Origin: Littorina saxatilis
Lineage: Eukaryota; Mollusca; Gastropoda; Littorinimorpha; Littorinidae
Reading direction: 5' to 3'
Length of the DNA: 64,000 nucleotides
Assembly: GCF_037325665.1 (NCBI RefSeq)
Contig: NC_090247.1
Coordinates: 24,111,680 to 24,175,679, forward strand
This document shows, piece after piece, positions 11,925 to 22,085 of the stretch; the first letter of the stretch is position 1, and every line of letters starts with the position of its first letter. Under the pieces are notes generated by a model. It did no database searches. It was not told the origin of the DNA and saw only the letters and a program-made list of their open reading frames with translations. Both the position numbers and the translations under genes were made by a program.

Positions 11925-12470
11925 TGAGTCACTTGAGAAAAAGTGACTCTATGTAATCGGTCAGTGTTAGTCTGTCCGGCCGGCCGTCCGTAGACACCAC
12001 CTTAACGTTGGACTTTTCTCGGAAACTATCAAAGCGATCGGGCTCATATTTTGTTTAGTCGTGACCTCCAATGACCTCTACACTTTAACGATGGTTTCGT
12101 TGACCTTTGACCTTTTTCAAGGTCACAGGTCAGCGTCAAAGGAAAAATTAGACATTTTATATCTTTGACAAAGTTCATCGGATGTGATTGAAACTTTGTA
12201 GGATTATTCTTTACATCAAAGTATTTACATCTGTAGCCTTTTACGAACGTTATCAGAAAAACAAGGGAGATAACTAGCCTTTTCTGTTCGGCAACACACA
12301 ACTTAACGTTGGGCTTTTCTCAGAAACTATAAATGTGACCGGGCTCAAATTTTATGTGAACGTGACTCATTGTGTTGTGAATAGCAATTTCTTCCTGTCC
12401 ATCTGATGCCTCATATAATATTCAGAACTGCGAAAGTGACTCGATCGAGCGTTTGCTCTTCTTGTTTTTT
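11925..12470 (+). repeat. Dispersed repeat with GAGTCACTT hairpin
   Basis: It begins with a perfect hairpin, GAGTCACTT-GAGAA-AAGTGACTC, and closes near a partial copy, AAGTGACTCGATCGAGC. A block around GTTGGACTTTTCTC is repeated about 300 bp later, so the element has an internal duplication. It sits in an intron of gene 1. The family is not identified. Confidence 0.5.
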
Positions 12471-12500
12471 TTTAATTTGTGACACTGAACACATTCTTAC

Positions 12501-12602
12501 CAGTGGGGATGGACAGCAGTCTTTGGTAGGGGCCCATTGGTGATCATATCTGCCCCCGCAAGCACAAAACTTGCTCCAAGGATATTCACAATAAGACTCG
12601 AT
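12501..12602 (-). CDS. Gene 1 exon 3, cysteine-rich
   Basis: 102 bp with clean borders (ATGTTACAG|ATC and CTG|GTAAGA), phase 0 at both ends. The 34 residues include SYCEYPW, FCACGG and DCCPSPL, a cysteine cluster that could bind zinc. It follows exon 2 in phase. No family recognised. Confidence 0.6.
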
Positions 12603-12648
12603 CTGTAACATTTAAACATCAAGAATGAAAAGTTACTTTATGTTGGTC

Positions 12649-13122
12649 CCGCAGTGGGGCACTGCGGTTATGAAATTAAAGGCCCCTCCTGTTTTTGGAA
12701 CCGCAGGAGCTTTCTAGTTTGCTGTTAGGTAGATTTTTGGTTCCTCTTTCCTGTCATGCTCTCTTTTTCTTCATGAATTCTTTTCTTTTTTCTGCCTTCT
12801 TGCTCATTCACCTGTATTTTTTCCAAAAATCTCTTCTCTTGCCGCTTGTCTCGCGATTCATGTATAGTTTAATCTGTTAGTGTTCTGATGTAAGTCCAGC
12901 AGTAGATAGGTTAAGCCTACATGTATTTTAACATACTGGAAACTGGTAATCTTCCAGTAGGTATTAATTTAGTTTTACTAAAGCCTGCTGGGACACAAGT
13001 AATGGGTTAGTGCATTTGTAAACAGGAATCGCTTGACAAGTGGCCCCCTTCATCCCCCCCTTCCTCGTCCTGATATGGCTCTGCGTAGTCGGCTGGACGT
13101 TAAGCAACAAATAAACAAACAA
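12649..13122 (+). mobile_element. Full-length gastropod SINE, copy 1, with 14-bp TSD
   Basis: Starts CCGCAGTGGGGCACTGCGG and ends with an (AAAC)n-type tail after GTTAAGCAACAAATAAAC. It is flanked by perfect repeats ACTTTATGTTGGTC at 12635-12648 and 13123-13136. The copy at 40567-41040 is almost identical (one 6-base indel and very few substitutions seen). It lies in an intron of gene 1. Confidence 0.9.
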
Positions 13123-13264
13123 ACTTTATGTTGGTCTTGTTCTAAAACTAGTAAAAGTTGAGACTTTTTGCAAACTATAGTGGTTGAAGTAAGAAATATT
13201 AAACCAACATTTCACATGCCTTGGGATCTCGGATTGGGTGAAATATATCTTATAATTGAATTTA

Positions 13265-13400
13265 TATCATCCTCTGAAGTCGGAGTGTGGCTGCCTATAT
13301 GGCAGGGTAATCAAAAACAGTCACACATGCAATCCTCTACTCTTGTGGGTGACCTGAGAGTGTTCAGCTCAGGAACGAAACAACAACAATTATACAAAAC
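13265..13400 (+). mobile_element. 5'-truncated copy of the tRNA-derived SINE
   Basis: It matches the 3' half of the element at 55412-55790 (blocks GAAGTCGGAGTGTG, CTGCCTATATGGC, GGTGACCTGAGAGTGTT) and ends in the same (CAA)n tail. Confidence 0.8.
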
Positions 13401-13584
13401 CACATGTGAAGGAAAACTTTTGCCAAGGCTTGAATATAACCAGAGATGGAATATAAAATATTTAAAAATTAAATATACCAAAAAGCAATTTCAATTCGGC
13501 AGGCAGCATAACAGTAGCATTCTTCAATTTTGTTGTTGTGAAAAGTTATTCATAATGAGATTGACAAAGACTACCGTAACTTAC

Positions 13585-13838
13585 TTCTTCAGCCTGAGAT
13601 GATTCCCTCACAAGCTGGTCTGGAGATGATTGGAGAGTGTCTGTAGACGTGTCCTCTCTCAATGATGCCAATAACGATGGAGGCAGTCGATCATTTCGTC
13701 GCGATATAACCTTCGTGGTTGAAAACGACGTTAAACACCAAATAAAGAAAGAAAGAAAGAAAGTCGATCATTCCCCCAACTGCCATCAGAGTCAGCAAAA
13801 ACTGGCAGAGGCTGAGGACATTCTTCTATTTCCTGAGT
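13585..13838 (-). pseudogene. Duplicate of gene 1 exon 2, disrupted by a SINE tail
   Basis: It has the same acceptor (TTGACTTGACAG) and the same coding pattern as exon 2 (LPVF, SWGNDR, LPPS, REDTSTD, TLQSSPDQL), with donor GAA|GTAAGTT. A 66-bp retroposed SINE tail interrupts it, and there is an extra base near the acceptor, so it is unlikely to be used. Confidence 0.7.
13696..13761 (+). mobile_element. 66-bp SINE-tail insertion with 11-bp TSD
   Basis: Only the 3' module (CGTCGCGATATAACCTTCG to the AAAG tail) is present. It is flanked by AGTCGATCATT at 13685-13695 and 13762-13772. The duplicate exon at 14162-14310 carries the uninterrupted site. Confidence 0.9.
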
Positions 13839-14161
13839 CTGTCAAGTCAATAAGAATAATTCATTTTAAGTTAGTAAGCCCCCAAAAATATATATATATA
13901 TAATAAATAGGGTAAGCTGACCGTCCCTATTCTGGGGAGAAGACCCTACAACTTTTTATTCACAATGTAACAATAAAATAAAACAATATCTTATCCACTA
14001 TGTGAATATTTTGAGAAAAAGAAATTGATTTTTTGTAAAGGCATGGTGTGAAAATGGTATGTTGTGAATACGACAAATCTTAAATGATCACAGTAACTTC
14101 ATGTATTTTAATGAGTTTACTTTGAACGCTATAAAATCATACAGATACAAAATTCACTCAC

Positions 14162-14310
14162 AAGCAAATGAGGTAGCTGGTGTGGAGATGATTGGAGAGT
14201 GTCACTGTCTGTAGATGTGTCCTCTCTCAATGACGGAGGCAGTCGATCACTCCCCCAACTGTCATCAGGGTCATCAAAAATTGGCAGAGGTCTTTCTTCT
14301 ACTTCCGAGT
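14162..14310 (-). CDS. Gene 1 exon 2
   Basis: 149 bp bounded by TTGACTTGACAG and CTT|GTGAGT. With the one base carried from exon 1 it makes exactly 50 codons. The peptide is acidic and serine/proline-rich (EVEERPLPIFDDPDDSWG, REDTSTDSDTLQSS), likely an unstructured N-terminal region. A tandem duplicate lies at 13585-13838. Confidence 0.7.
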
Positions 14311-14648
14311 CTGTCAAGTCAATAAGAATAATTCATTTTAAGACATTGGGAGCACCACAACAGTTTGTTGGATGGAACGGAATGAAATGAAGAAGGGAGG
14401 GAAAAGGGACACAACTCTGCATAGTTTACAAAAATGGCGGTCGATCCAAGCACACCGTCCTCGGCAAAAGTCCGTGCGTTGCATTGCGCTACAATGTATG
14501 TGGACTGTTTATAGATTATTCGATAGATATTTGAACACACTACCTATGTATATACACGTATTTTGACATACTGAAAGATTTAGAAAGATATTACCTTGCA
14601 AAGTGACACTAATGAATACAAAGCAGGAAAATAAGTGGAAAAAATTAC

Positions 14649-14673
14649 CAGAGCGCTTCTTCCGACCCGCCAT
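14649..14673 (-). CDS. Gene 1 exon 1, start codon
   Basis: The ATG at 14673 begins MAGRKKRS and runs 25 bp to G|GTAATT. Its phase-1 end joins exon 2 correctly, giving an uninterrupted frame. The start was chosen for this phase match and the basic N-terminus. About 350 bp of upstream sequence before the right direct repeat could hold the promoter, but no TATA-like or initiator element is convincing. Confidence 0.6.
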
Positions 14674-15030
14674 TTCACAATTGAAACCTTCGTCGAAGAG
14701 AACAATCACGTGATGAAATAATTTATTCATTATTATAGAGGTGAAGGTCTTTGAAAAACCATGCTTACTTTTAGCTTCAACAATGGCGACCTTCCGGAGA
14801 GTCCAATTTTTCACGAAAGGTACTTTTTCCACAGGGTCAATTGCAATATTTTCAACGTGTTACACGCTGTGTGGCATATCAATAGAAAGAATGTGCAATA
14901 ATCTTTTTAAACGAATAGTTTTTCCTTTCTGCAAACGAAACTTCAGTGAAAATAATGGTGCCCGAAAATTCAATGTTTACATGGTGACGGCGTAAGGATT
15001 GCTTCCGTCCACTTCCGCCTGACCTAGTTA

Positions 15031-15047
15031 GATAGTGTATGCTAAAG
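15031..15047 (+). repeat. 17-bp direct repeat flanking gene 1 (right)
   Basis: Identical to 8971-8987; see that entry. Confidence 0.8.
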
Positions 15048-16237
15048 TAGCATGGGGCAAGCTAGGAAAAGATAACTCTCGCTGCAAACCACGCCCACTC
15101 AAAAATCCGGTCGGCGATTTGTAGGATGAGTCAATGATTTTTTTACAAGTAAAAAAAAAAAAAAATTTAACTATTGAAAACACATCTTTAGTACTTATAG
15201 TATGTCCAAATGACTAGTCTAATCAATTGAAATAATACATAGAAATAAAAGAGTTAATTTAAAAAAAAAAATTAAAGAAAAGGAAAAAAAGTCTTTCTCA
15301 ATTTTTTTTCAAAACGCGTCACTCCCAGGGCGTAACAAAACTAAAGGCACCAATGGTATTGTAGCTACACAACAATGTGTAGTATAATATGCACACTGGA
15401 ATAAATAACTCCAAAATTGAATTTGAGGATGCTTTTGAAAAAAAACACATTGTTTTTTATTTGAACAAAACAAAATTTAATGTCAAAAATTCGAATATTT
15501 ACACAAAAAAATTATGTCTTTTTTCTCCCTCCAATGAATGTGCTGTAGAGTCTTCAGCAAGATCTGAAAAATCAAAAGAAACATTTTCAGTGCACTTTTT
15601 CAAACAAAAACAACAACAAAATCACAAATATATTTACTGGAGAAGACCTCAGAAAAGGGAGAGAACAACAGGGGGAAAAATGAAGAGTTACATGTCTTGG
15701 GCGATTGGTTTGTTTTCAGTTATCTACAAAGACAGAAAAGAAGCAAAACCAAATATGCTGTTTTAATTATGCAACAATGTGTGCTTTCATATGAAGTTTG
15801 TACTGAATGACACTCCACGATCAAATGACCCTTTATTAAAAAAAAAAATTTGCAATTTGACATCCACTTTTCGGCAAATCTTGAAATTGTAAAGATCTGT
15901 TAATTTTTAGGAAATATTTACCTATTTACAAAGTTTCTTCGTCAAGTCCTCAGCATGATCTAATGGGCAGAAAAAAAGCGAAACAGTTTCAGAGCATCTT
16001 ATGTTAGTATGACTGTACTGCGAGCATGTGAATTTGATATGGAAACTCTTGCGCGCTTTATGAATCTACATTCAATCATTTAAAAGATCACACAAGACAA
16101 AAAGCTCCAAAATTATTAAATAAATAAAAACAATTCTAACCAGACAAACAAAAAAACTTTTTTTGTCGGAAATAAACATGTATTTTTTTTATAAATGTTG
16201 AGGTATTTACCTATTTACAAACTTTCTCCTGTGATGT
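15048..16237. other. AT-rich spacer with degenerate exon-like repeats
   Basis: Motifs resembling the gene 2 last exon and its 3' flank (CTATTTACAAA, AGTCYTCAGCA) recur near 15545, 15930 and 16210, suggesting decayed local duplications. Open frames here are lysine/asparagine-rich AT artefacts. Confidence 0.4.
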
Positions 16238-16395
16238 TTAGTCGGAGTCTTCACCAGAGGATACTTCAGCGTGACGAAGATTCATCTGGGGTGGCTGTCC
16301 TGAAGGTCCAGGTTGCTGGTCGGAATCTTTAGCAGATTCTTCTGCGCGACGAAATTTCTTCTCTGGTGGCTGTCCAGTGGAGTCTTCAGCAGAAC
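16238..16395 (-). CDS. Gene 2 last exon, acidic tail
   Basis: Acceptor TACTCGTTAG|GTTCTG and stop at 16238-16240. The two leading bases complete the codon left open by the donor at 18769 (A|GT = Ser), which is why I join them. It encodes a polar tail with PPEKKFRRAEESAKDSD and ending SSGEDSD. Confidence 0.6.
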
Positions 16396-16859
16396 CTAAC
16401 GAGTAGAAAAACTATTTAAAATCAAAATCATTGATACTGTTGTCTGCATAAGACACAGATCTAAAATAATAAATATGCCAAAATCAATTAATACATGAAC
16501 CTTTCAACACAATTTCTTTTCATTTCCTTACCTAGTTATGTCAACGTCAATAAGTATTTATGCACACTTGCTCGCTTAATAAATTAATTATAAAGTGACA
16601 GAAGCAAACTCTTTAGCCAATTATCACAGAATAGAAGAACACCTGAAGCAAATAATGGATGTCAAACCAACACAACTAGGTAAGCTTTTAAAATAAAGAA
16701 AAAGCTGAAAATGGAAAAGAATAATGTCATGCAAATTGATCAGGAAAAGTAATGTTGACATGCAAATCATGGTTTTGAATAGAGGTAAAATGGTTCAATT
16801 CCGTTCAATTTGATCATATGAATACTCTGAAAATGAAAAAGAAAAGTAGTTTTCTTAAT

Positions 16860-17117
16860 GTCTTTCGTTAAACATAGGTGAAATGGATAAAATCACATTG
16901 GCATGCAAATCATGTTTACTGAAATTATTCAATTAATTTTATTCGCATCAATTGATTCTGAACAATGACAACATAACAAGGACAAGAACATAGCTGAAAT
17001 GGAAAAAAAAATCACATTGGCATGCATATCATGTTTACTGAAATTATTCAGTTAATTCAATTCAATTCGCATCAATTGATTCTGAAAAATGTCAATAAAA
17101 CAAGGGCAAGCTATGTA
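16860..17117 (+). repeat. Tandem repeat of about 120 bp in the last intron of gene 2
   Basis: Units carry GCTGAAATGG, CACATTGGCATGCA, ATCATGTTTACTG and GCATCAATTGATTCTG. Two units lie here; a third continues after the hAT element at 18602-18715. Confidence 0.75.
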
Positions 17118-17125
17118 GCTGAAAC

Positions 17126-18601
17126 ATAGGTGTCAACCTATCATTGGTGTTGCCCTTATATGAGGCCTTCCAAAACCCTATTAGACAGCTCAAGACCTTA
17201 TAAAATTGAGAAATATTTAATGCTGCTCAGAAATATCTGTAAACGCATCAACCTGTGAACAAGATTTTAGCAAAGTTACTGACAAAATTCTTTGATAAAA
17301 CAGGTGCAAACTGCAATTAACGGCACTTGAAGAAATGTTTGAACACACCACTTAACAGTTTCGGCTTTACATGTGATAAAGAGGGAATGAAAGTGACGGA
17401 TCATAGGGAAACTTGTTGCATAACACACTTCAGAGCTGGACACACAAAAGGATTTTACTTGAAATTTGGACGGTTTACTCGAAATTTGCTCTGTGCATGC
17501 TCTGATTCAGATTCTGAAAGTGTTTAGTGGTGTATTGTTTCAAATAATTGAACCTTGAAATGTGGCAGTCTTTACACACACATACACACAGAGAGTATGC
17601 CTACCTCATGAAATCGTCCAATACTTGATAAGCGGCTTGTCCAGAAGACAATGCAGGCATATCAAGGAGTCTGCTTTTTGAAGTCTGCCCATCAAACAGT
17701 CGAGCAAGGATAACGAGACGCTTTGTGGTGTTTCTGTCGTTGCTCTCGTCGATCATGAGAGTGAATGGGCCATTTTTGCAACTTTCAATCACAGGTTTTG
17801 TGTAGGCAGGGGCAAGGCTTTCCTTGATGATCATCGTTGTTTTGGTTCTCTTGCACGCGAAATCTGCTGCAACTTTACTGTCAGGAAACATGGTATGCAC
17901 CAATTCGGTGAAGTGGTCGGCAACGAGAGGTGCCAAGTTGTGCTCTGCCACGAATTGGCAAAACAAAATTTCCGCAGATGTGGCATTAGAGCTCACTTCT
18001 GGTGCTTTCGCTGGCTTGAAATGTTCTTCCATCGATCGAAAAGATTTCGATTTCGCCACCATGTCTTTGTGCCCACGTGTTGAAAAATGGCTCTTCAGGT
18101 CGTAAAATCCAGAGGCACGCACTTTCACATGTTTCCTGCATGGGACACAAAACGAGTAGTCTGGGCCTTCTGATGAAGATTTAATCCATCCAGCGTATGC
18201 ACCGTTGTTAAAAATTGGGCTCTCCCACTCTTTAAGATGTCGTCCGGATCCACTTTGCGATGTAGTTTTCAGCTTTTTAGCTGGAGGATAACTTTGCGAT
18301 GCCATGCTTGTTGATCGACGCTTGATAGAATGTACCGGAAACCGGAAGTGATTTATAGGAAGTCAAGTGGAAAAAGAGTCTGAGTATGCGCAATGACAAC
18401 GTTTGAGAGTCGTCTGCATGAAAGCGTCGATCGTTGTCTCTCAATCTCCATTGTTATCATTCATTTTAACTTTGCTGTAATTTTTTCTTTTCGCCGTATA
18501 TTCTTCTTTTGCCCGTATAGATTTTCCTATACACCGTATTGGGTAAAAAATGCATTTTTCCCGTACAGCAATACGGCCAAACCGTATAGGTTGACACCTA
18601 T
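17126..18601 (-). mobile_element. hAT-type DNA transposon, deleted, with TIRs and 8-bp TSD
   Basis: The ends are inverted repeats ATAGGTGTCAACCTAT. The flanks GCTGAAAC (17118-17125) and GCTGAAAT (18602-18609) form an 8-bp duplication with one mismatch, the size typical of hAT. Several TACGG motifs crowd the right subterminal region (18490-18590). It carries only the first transposase exon, so it is non-autonomous now. Confidence 0.85.
17601..18305 (-). pseudogene. hAT transposase N-terminal exon
   Basis: The first exon of a hAT-family cut-and-paste transposase, 234 codons, starting at 18305. A BED/TTF-like zinc finger is seen as FCVPCRK, then HFSTRGH (about residues 52-80). The first catalytic segment reads LMIDESNDRNTTKRLVILAR (about 187-206), matching the hAT D-E-S/T-D pattern. 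A donor, GAG|GTAGGC, follows residue 233. The rest of the catalytic domain and the dimerisation domain are not found inside the TIRs, so this is a fragment of a transposase, not an active gene. Confidence 0.85.
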
Positions 18602-18768
18602 GCTGAAATGAAAAAAAAATCACATTGGCATGCAAATCATGTTTACTGAAATTATTCAATTAATTCTATTCAATTCGCATCAATTGATTCTGGACAATGT
18701 CAAAAGATTTAAAACAATGTTAACAGGCAAATCAGGTTTGTTTTTGTTTCGTTTTATTGAAATCTTAC

Positions 18769-20739
18769 TGTCACTCTTGTCGAAGATCAGGTCTGCTGAC
18801 TCTATGTCTTCTTGTAGTTTGTAGACGTACACGTCTGAAGGGTCTGTCGTGTACACCACATTGTACCATGCCGGATAACCCGGCACAGAGGAGATCACAG
18901 TTCCTTTTTAGGGGGTTCTCTTTCCATCCGAAATCTGGAAGTGGGTGAACTTGCGGCCTACAAAAGGGGCTGGAAGTTGGTGTTCAGAAAGGGACATCAT
19001 GATGAGGGTCTTGACATTTTTTGTCAGCTGGGCAATGGTGTACTCTTTGCCTTTTTCGCTATACTGGAAGAGCGTTTTCTCCGCTACCTGACCTAAGATC
19101 ACCTTCCGAAAAGAGAGCTGTGTTTTCAATGCTTTCTTCTTCTCTGCTACAGTTGGCATCGTGCTGAGAAGGTTGTCCACTGCTTTTGGGTCCTGCCACA
19201 ACCCGTAGTACAGCATGTCGTTGGTGATGGAAAGTTTCTCTCCAGTTTTTTTTCGCTCTCTCTCCTCCTTTTCCCTTCTTTTCTGTAGCAGACTGGCTCT
19301 CCTTGCTTCCTCTATGCCACGAATTCGCTTTTGGTACTGCTTTCGGAGCTCCCTTCCCTCCTTCCTGGATGCGTCCATGTATTCTTCAAGTTTCTCCGGA
19401 GGAAGAGATTGCATCCACTCTGAAGTTTTGTTCAAGGAAAACATGATGTAACTCTCGTTGCATAGGGTGGACGCAACAGGTCGGAACTTTGTAAGGGCAT
19501 CCAGGAGTCCAAAGATCTGTTCTGGCAGCTTGTTGTGCCGAGGCACTGATGCTGTTTCTGCTGCTAGAGTGTTGTCAACCTCCCAATAGCGTCCTCCGGG
19601 CAGATGGTCAGCAGCAGATTTCTCCAGAAGACTAAGCCAGGCAGAGAAGATCAACTGCAAAACTGTGCACGTGGCTGCATCCTGAGGGTCAGCTGCCGTG
19701 AGTCGGTTGAAAACGTCGTCTTTTTCCAGGAGATCCGGGAAAGGTGCCAGCTCACCGTTCATGACATCAGTGGCATCAGTTTTGGCTTCGCACAGAAAGC
19801 TGTACAAATTCAAATACAATGCATTTGCATCCCGTAGAGTTGTGCCTTTGCTCTCCAGGGCTCTCCAAAAAGGTCCAGTCACAATCTTTGCGCAAATGCC
19901 CAATGCTTTGAGGGTCGACAAAAGCAGCTTTGATGTGATGTTGTCAGCGACGTCTTTGTGCAGGCCATTGGAGGGAGTGTGCACATGTTGAAAAAATTCC
20001 TGTATATCATTGTGGAGGAAGAAAATGCTTTCTGCATTCAGAAACAAAATGTTAAAGCGATTGCCCCTGAATGGCACAAGCAGCTTGGACAGTTTCAGTT
20101 TCCCTTTTCTTTCTTCCTCATCATCAGCACCTGCAAGCAGAAATGTTCTAAATTCTTGGAAGCAGCCGTTCTTCTCGTCTGCTCCTCTGGCGAGGCATTT
20201 GGATGCCTGGCGAACAAACCGAACGGTTTTGCACTCCTCTTTCTTTCTTGATGATCCTTCTTGTTCTTCCTCCACATCTTGCTGTGTCTCCTCGTAAAGT
20301 TTTAGCACATTTCCTGACACCTCTGCAAAGTTGACCAGCAAGTGAAGCCCGCAATATAAATTGTTCATGCGAGCATGGGCATCCTGCTCGGGTTCAGAAA
20401 GCTGATCCCAGTTTTGCGTCACTTGGGGGAGAACTTCTTGCCGGTAGTCCTCAAGCAGGGAGTGGAACTTCTTCTCAGTGGCAGCGCGGTCACTCATGGT
20501 GTTTTTGATGTTGGCAAGAATGACGTTTCCTGCATCAGTGGAGCTGGATTGTTCTATGTCACTAAGCACGGTTTTGAACGTGTCCAAGCATGTCTCCGAA
20601 CTCTTGTTGACAATGTCCCTCAACCCCAAAACATAATCTTTCTCCTCATCCCTGACCGCAAACACCTCAAAAGAGTCTCCCTTCTTCCTTGTTTCATCTG
20701 ACATCAGCGTCGTGTTCTGTTGTGCTGGCAAAGTATCGG
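18769..20739 (-). CDS. Gene 2 main exon: DDE-like core and Tudor-like C-terminus
   Basis: Paralogue of gene 1. Read in order: LMSDETRKKG, then TMSDRAATEKKFH, then LYCGLHLLVNFAE, then FRGNRFNILFLNAE, matching gene 1 motif for motif; next a charged helix (EEARRASLLQKRREKEERE) and a C-terminal part (VISSVPGYPAWYNVVYTTD) that resembles a Tudor-like fold. A TAA at 18907-18909 separates the last part in the same frame. The donor ACA|GTAAGA at 18769 leads to the acidic last exon. The function is unknown; a DDE transposase or a domesticated relative is inferred from D...D...CxxH. The coding sequence upstream is cut by repeats at 20740-21363 and 21696-22085. Confidence 0.7.
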
Positions 20740-20741
20740 CT

Positions 20742-21075
20742 AACTCATAACTCATAACTCATAACTCTTTATTGATCCAACAAAGGAAATTAAATTGGTC
20801 ATCAGCACATATAGGTCATTAATTAATAATTATAAAAGAATAAGAGAAGAAAATTCATAAAACCCATGATAACAAAAAAATATCTAAAGTAATATATGTA
20901 CAACTACAATACCCTTTTTACTTGCACACTTGACACACCGACACACCAACACACATGCATACATACATACATACATACCTACATACATACATACATACAT
21001 ACATACATACATACATACATACATACATACATACATACATACATACATACATACATACATACATACATACATACA
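20742..21075. repeat. AACTCAT heptamers and (CATA)n microsatellite
   Basis: Three tandem AACTCAT units (20742-20766) abut the resumed coding sequence of gene 2. A CATA microsatellite fills about 20955-21075. They belong to an insertion of about 600 bp absent from gene 1. Confidence 0.85.
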
Positions 21076-21363
21076 TTCCATGTTAAAGTGTAGTTAAGAA
21101 CATCACAGTAATTATATCATTGTTTGGATTAACAGATAAGTTTTTATGTAAATGATGATAACAACAATCCATAATTAACGCTATTGCACTACCAAAAGAA
21201 GAGACCAACCAAACACATAAAACCAATCACAGTAATCATCATCAGTTATCACAGGTATCACAGTAGATTAGCCATCAGGTAGTTAGACTCAATTGGGCAA
21301 AATATAGTGTCAACACCATCACAACAGTGCTAAAGCTCATTATCACAGCACTACTTACTAGCA

Positions 21364-21695
21364 CTAAGCAATCGCAAGGCGTCTTTCGTCTATCCTGCGC
21401 ACTGTTGATGTTGAGATCTCTGTTTGTAGGGATTTCCCACACAATTCCGCTGCAGCAGCCATTACACCGCCCGCATGATGATGGGCAACTCGATTGTCAA
21501 GGATCTTCATGACGCAATGCACTGTTTCTGTGTTGTAGCTGCCGTCCTCTTTTAATGTCCGAACGATGTTAGTGTTGTCCTTTGCAATCTCGTCGTCCTG
21601 GAGCGTGCTCGCAAGGTAGTGAACATCTTGAGTGAGATCCTTCACACGTTGTTTAAGCATGTCGATTGTCTCAGCACTGCTTTCCTGGATGGCAT
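21364..21695 (-). CDS. Gene 2 middle coding segment
   Basis: It encodes DAIQESSAETIDMLKQRVKD, then YNTETVHCVMKILDNRVAHH and RRIDERRLAIA. This lines up with the gene 1 stretch containing EYTTETRNCIYQLLEQNVPS, so it belongs between the coiled coil and the DDE-like core. It ends at an in-frame TAG next to the insertion at 20740-21363. Confidence 0.65.
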
Positions 21696-22085
21696 CTAAG
21701 ATAAGATAAGATTATCTTAAGATAAGATAAGATTTTTTATATAGTCCATGAGGATAACCTCACAGAAATTCGGGCTGCTTTCTCCCTGGGGAAAGCGAGC
21801 TGCCATACAGTATACGGCGCTACCCATTTTTTTTTTTTTCCTGCATGCGTGTATTCATGTTTCCAAGCCCTGAGACTTAATGCCGTGTGAGATGAATTTT
21901 TTTTACACTTTATTCCAAGTCACACGGGTATTTGGTGGACATTTTTATCTATGCCTATACAATTTTGCCAGGAAAGACCCTTTTGTCAATCGTGGGATCT
22001 TTAACGTGCACACCCCAATGTAGTGTACACGAAGGGACCTCGGTTTTTCGTCTCATCCGAAAGACTTGAAGATTCACTAACTGGC
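21696..22085 (-). mobile_element. SINE-like retroposon with (TTATC)n tail inside gene 2
   Basis: Read on the minus strand it contains TGTGCACGTTAAAGATCCCA and CACGATTGACAAAAGGGTC, a module common in gastropod and bivalve repeats (recalled, not searched), and ends in a TTATC-rich tail. Gene 1 is uninterrupted at the corresponding place. Confidence 0.65.

Noticed and set aside
13168-13602. 144-codon plus-strand frame
   Set aside because: It overlaps a truncated SINE and an antisense exon duplicate.
15389-15766. 125-codon plus-strand frame
   Set aside because: Lys/Asn-rich AT-driven composition, no motif, no splice signals.
20884-21093. MYVC and HTYI repeat frames
   Set aside because: They are translations of the CATA microsatellite.
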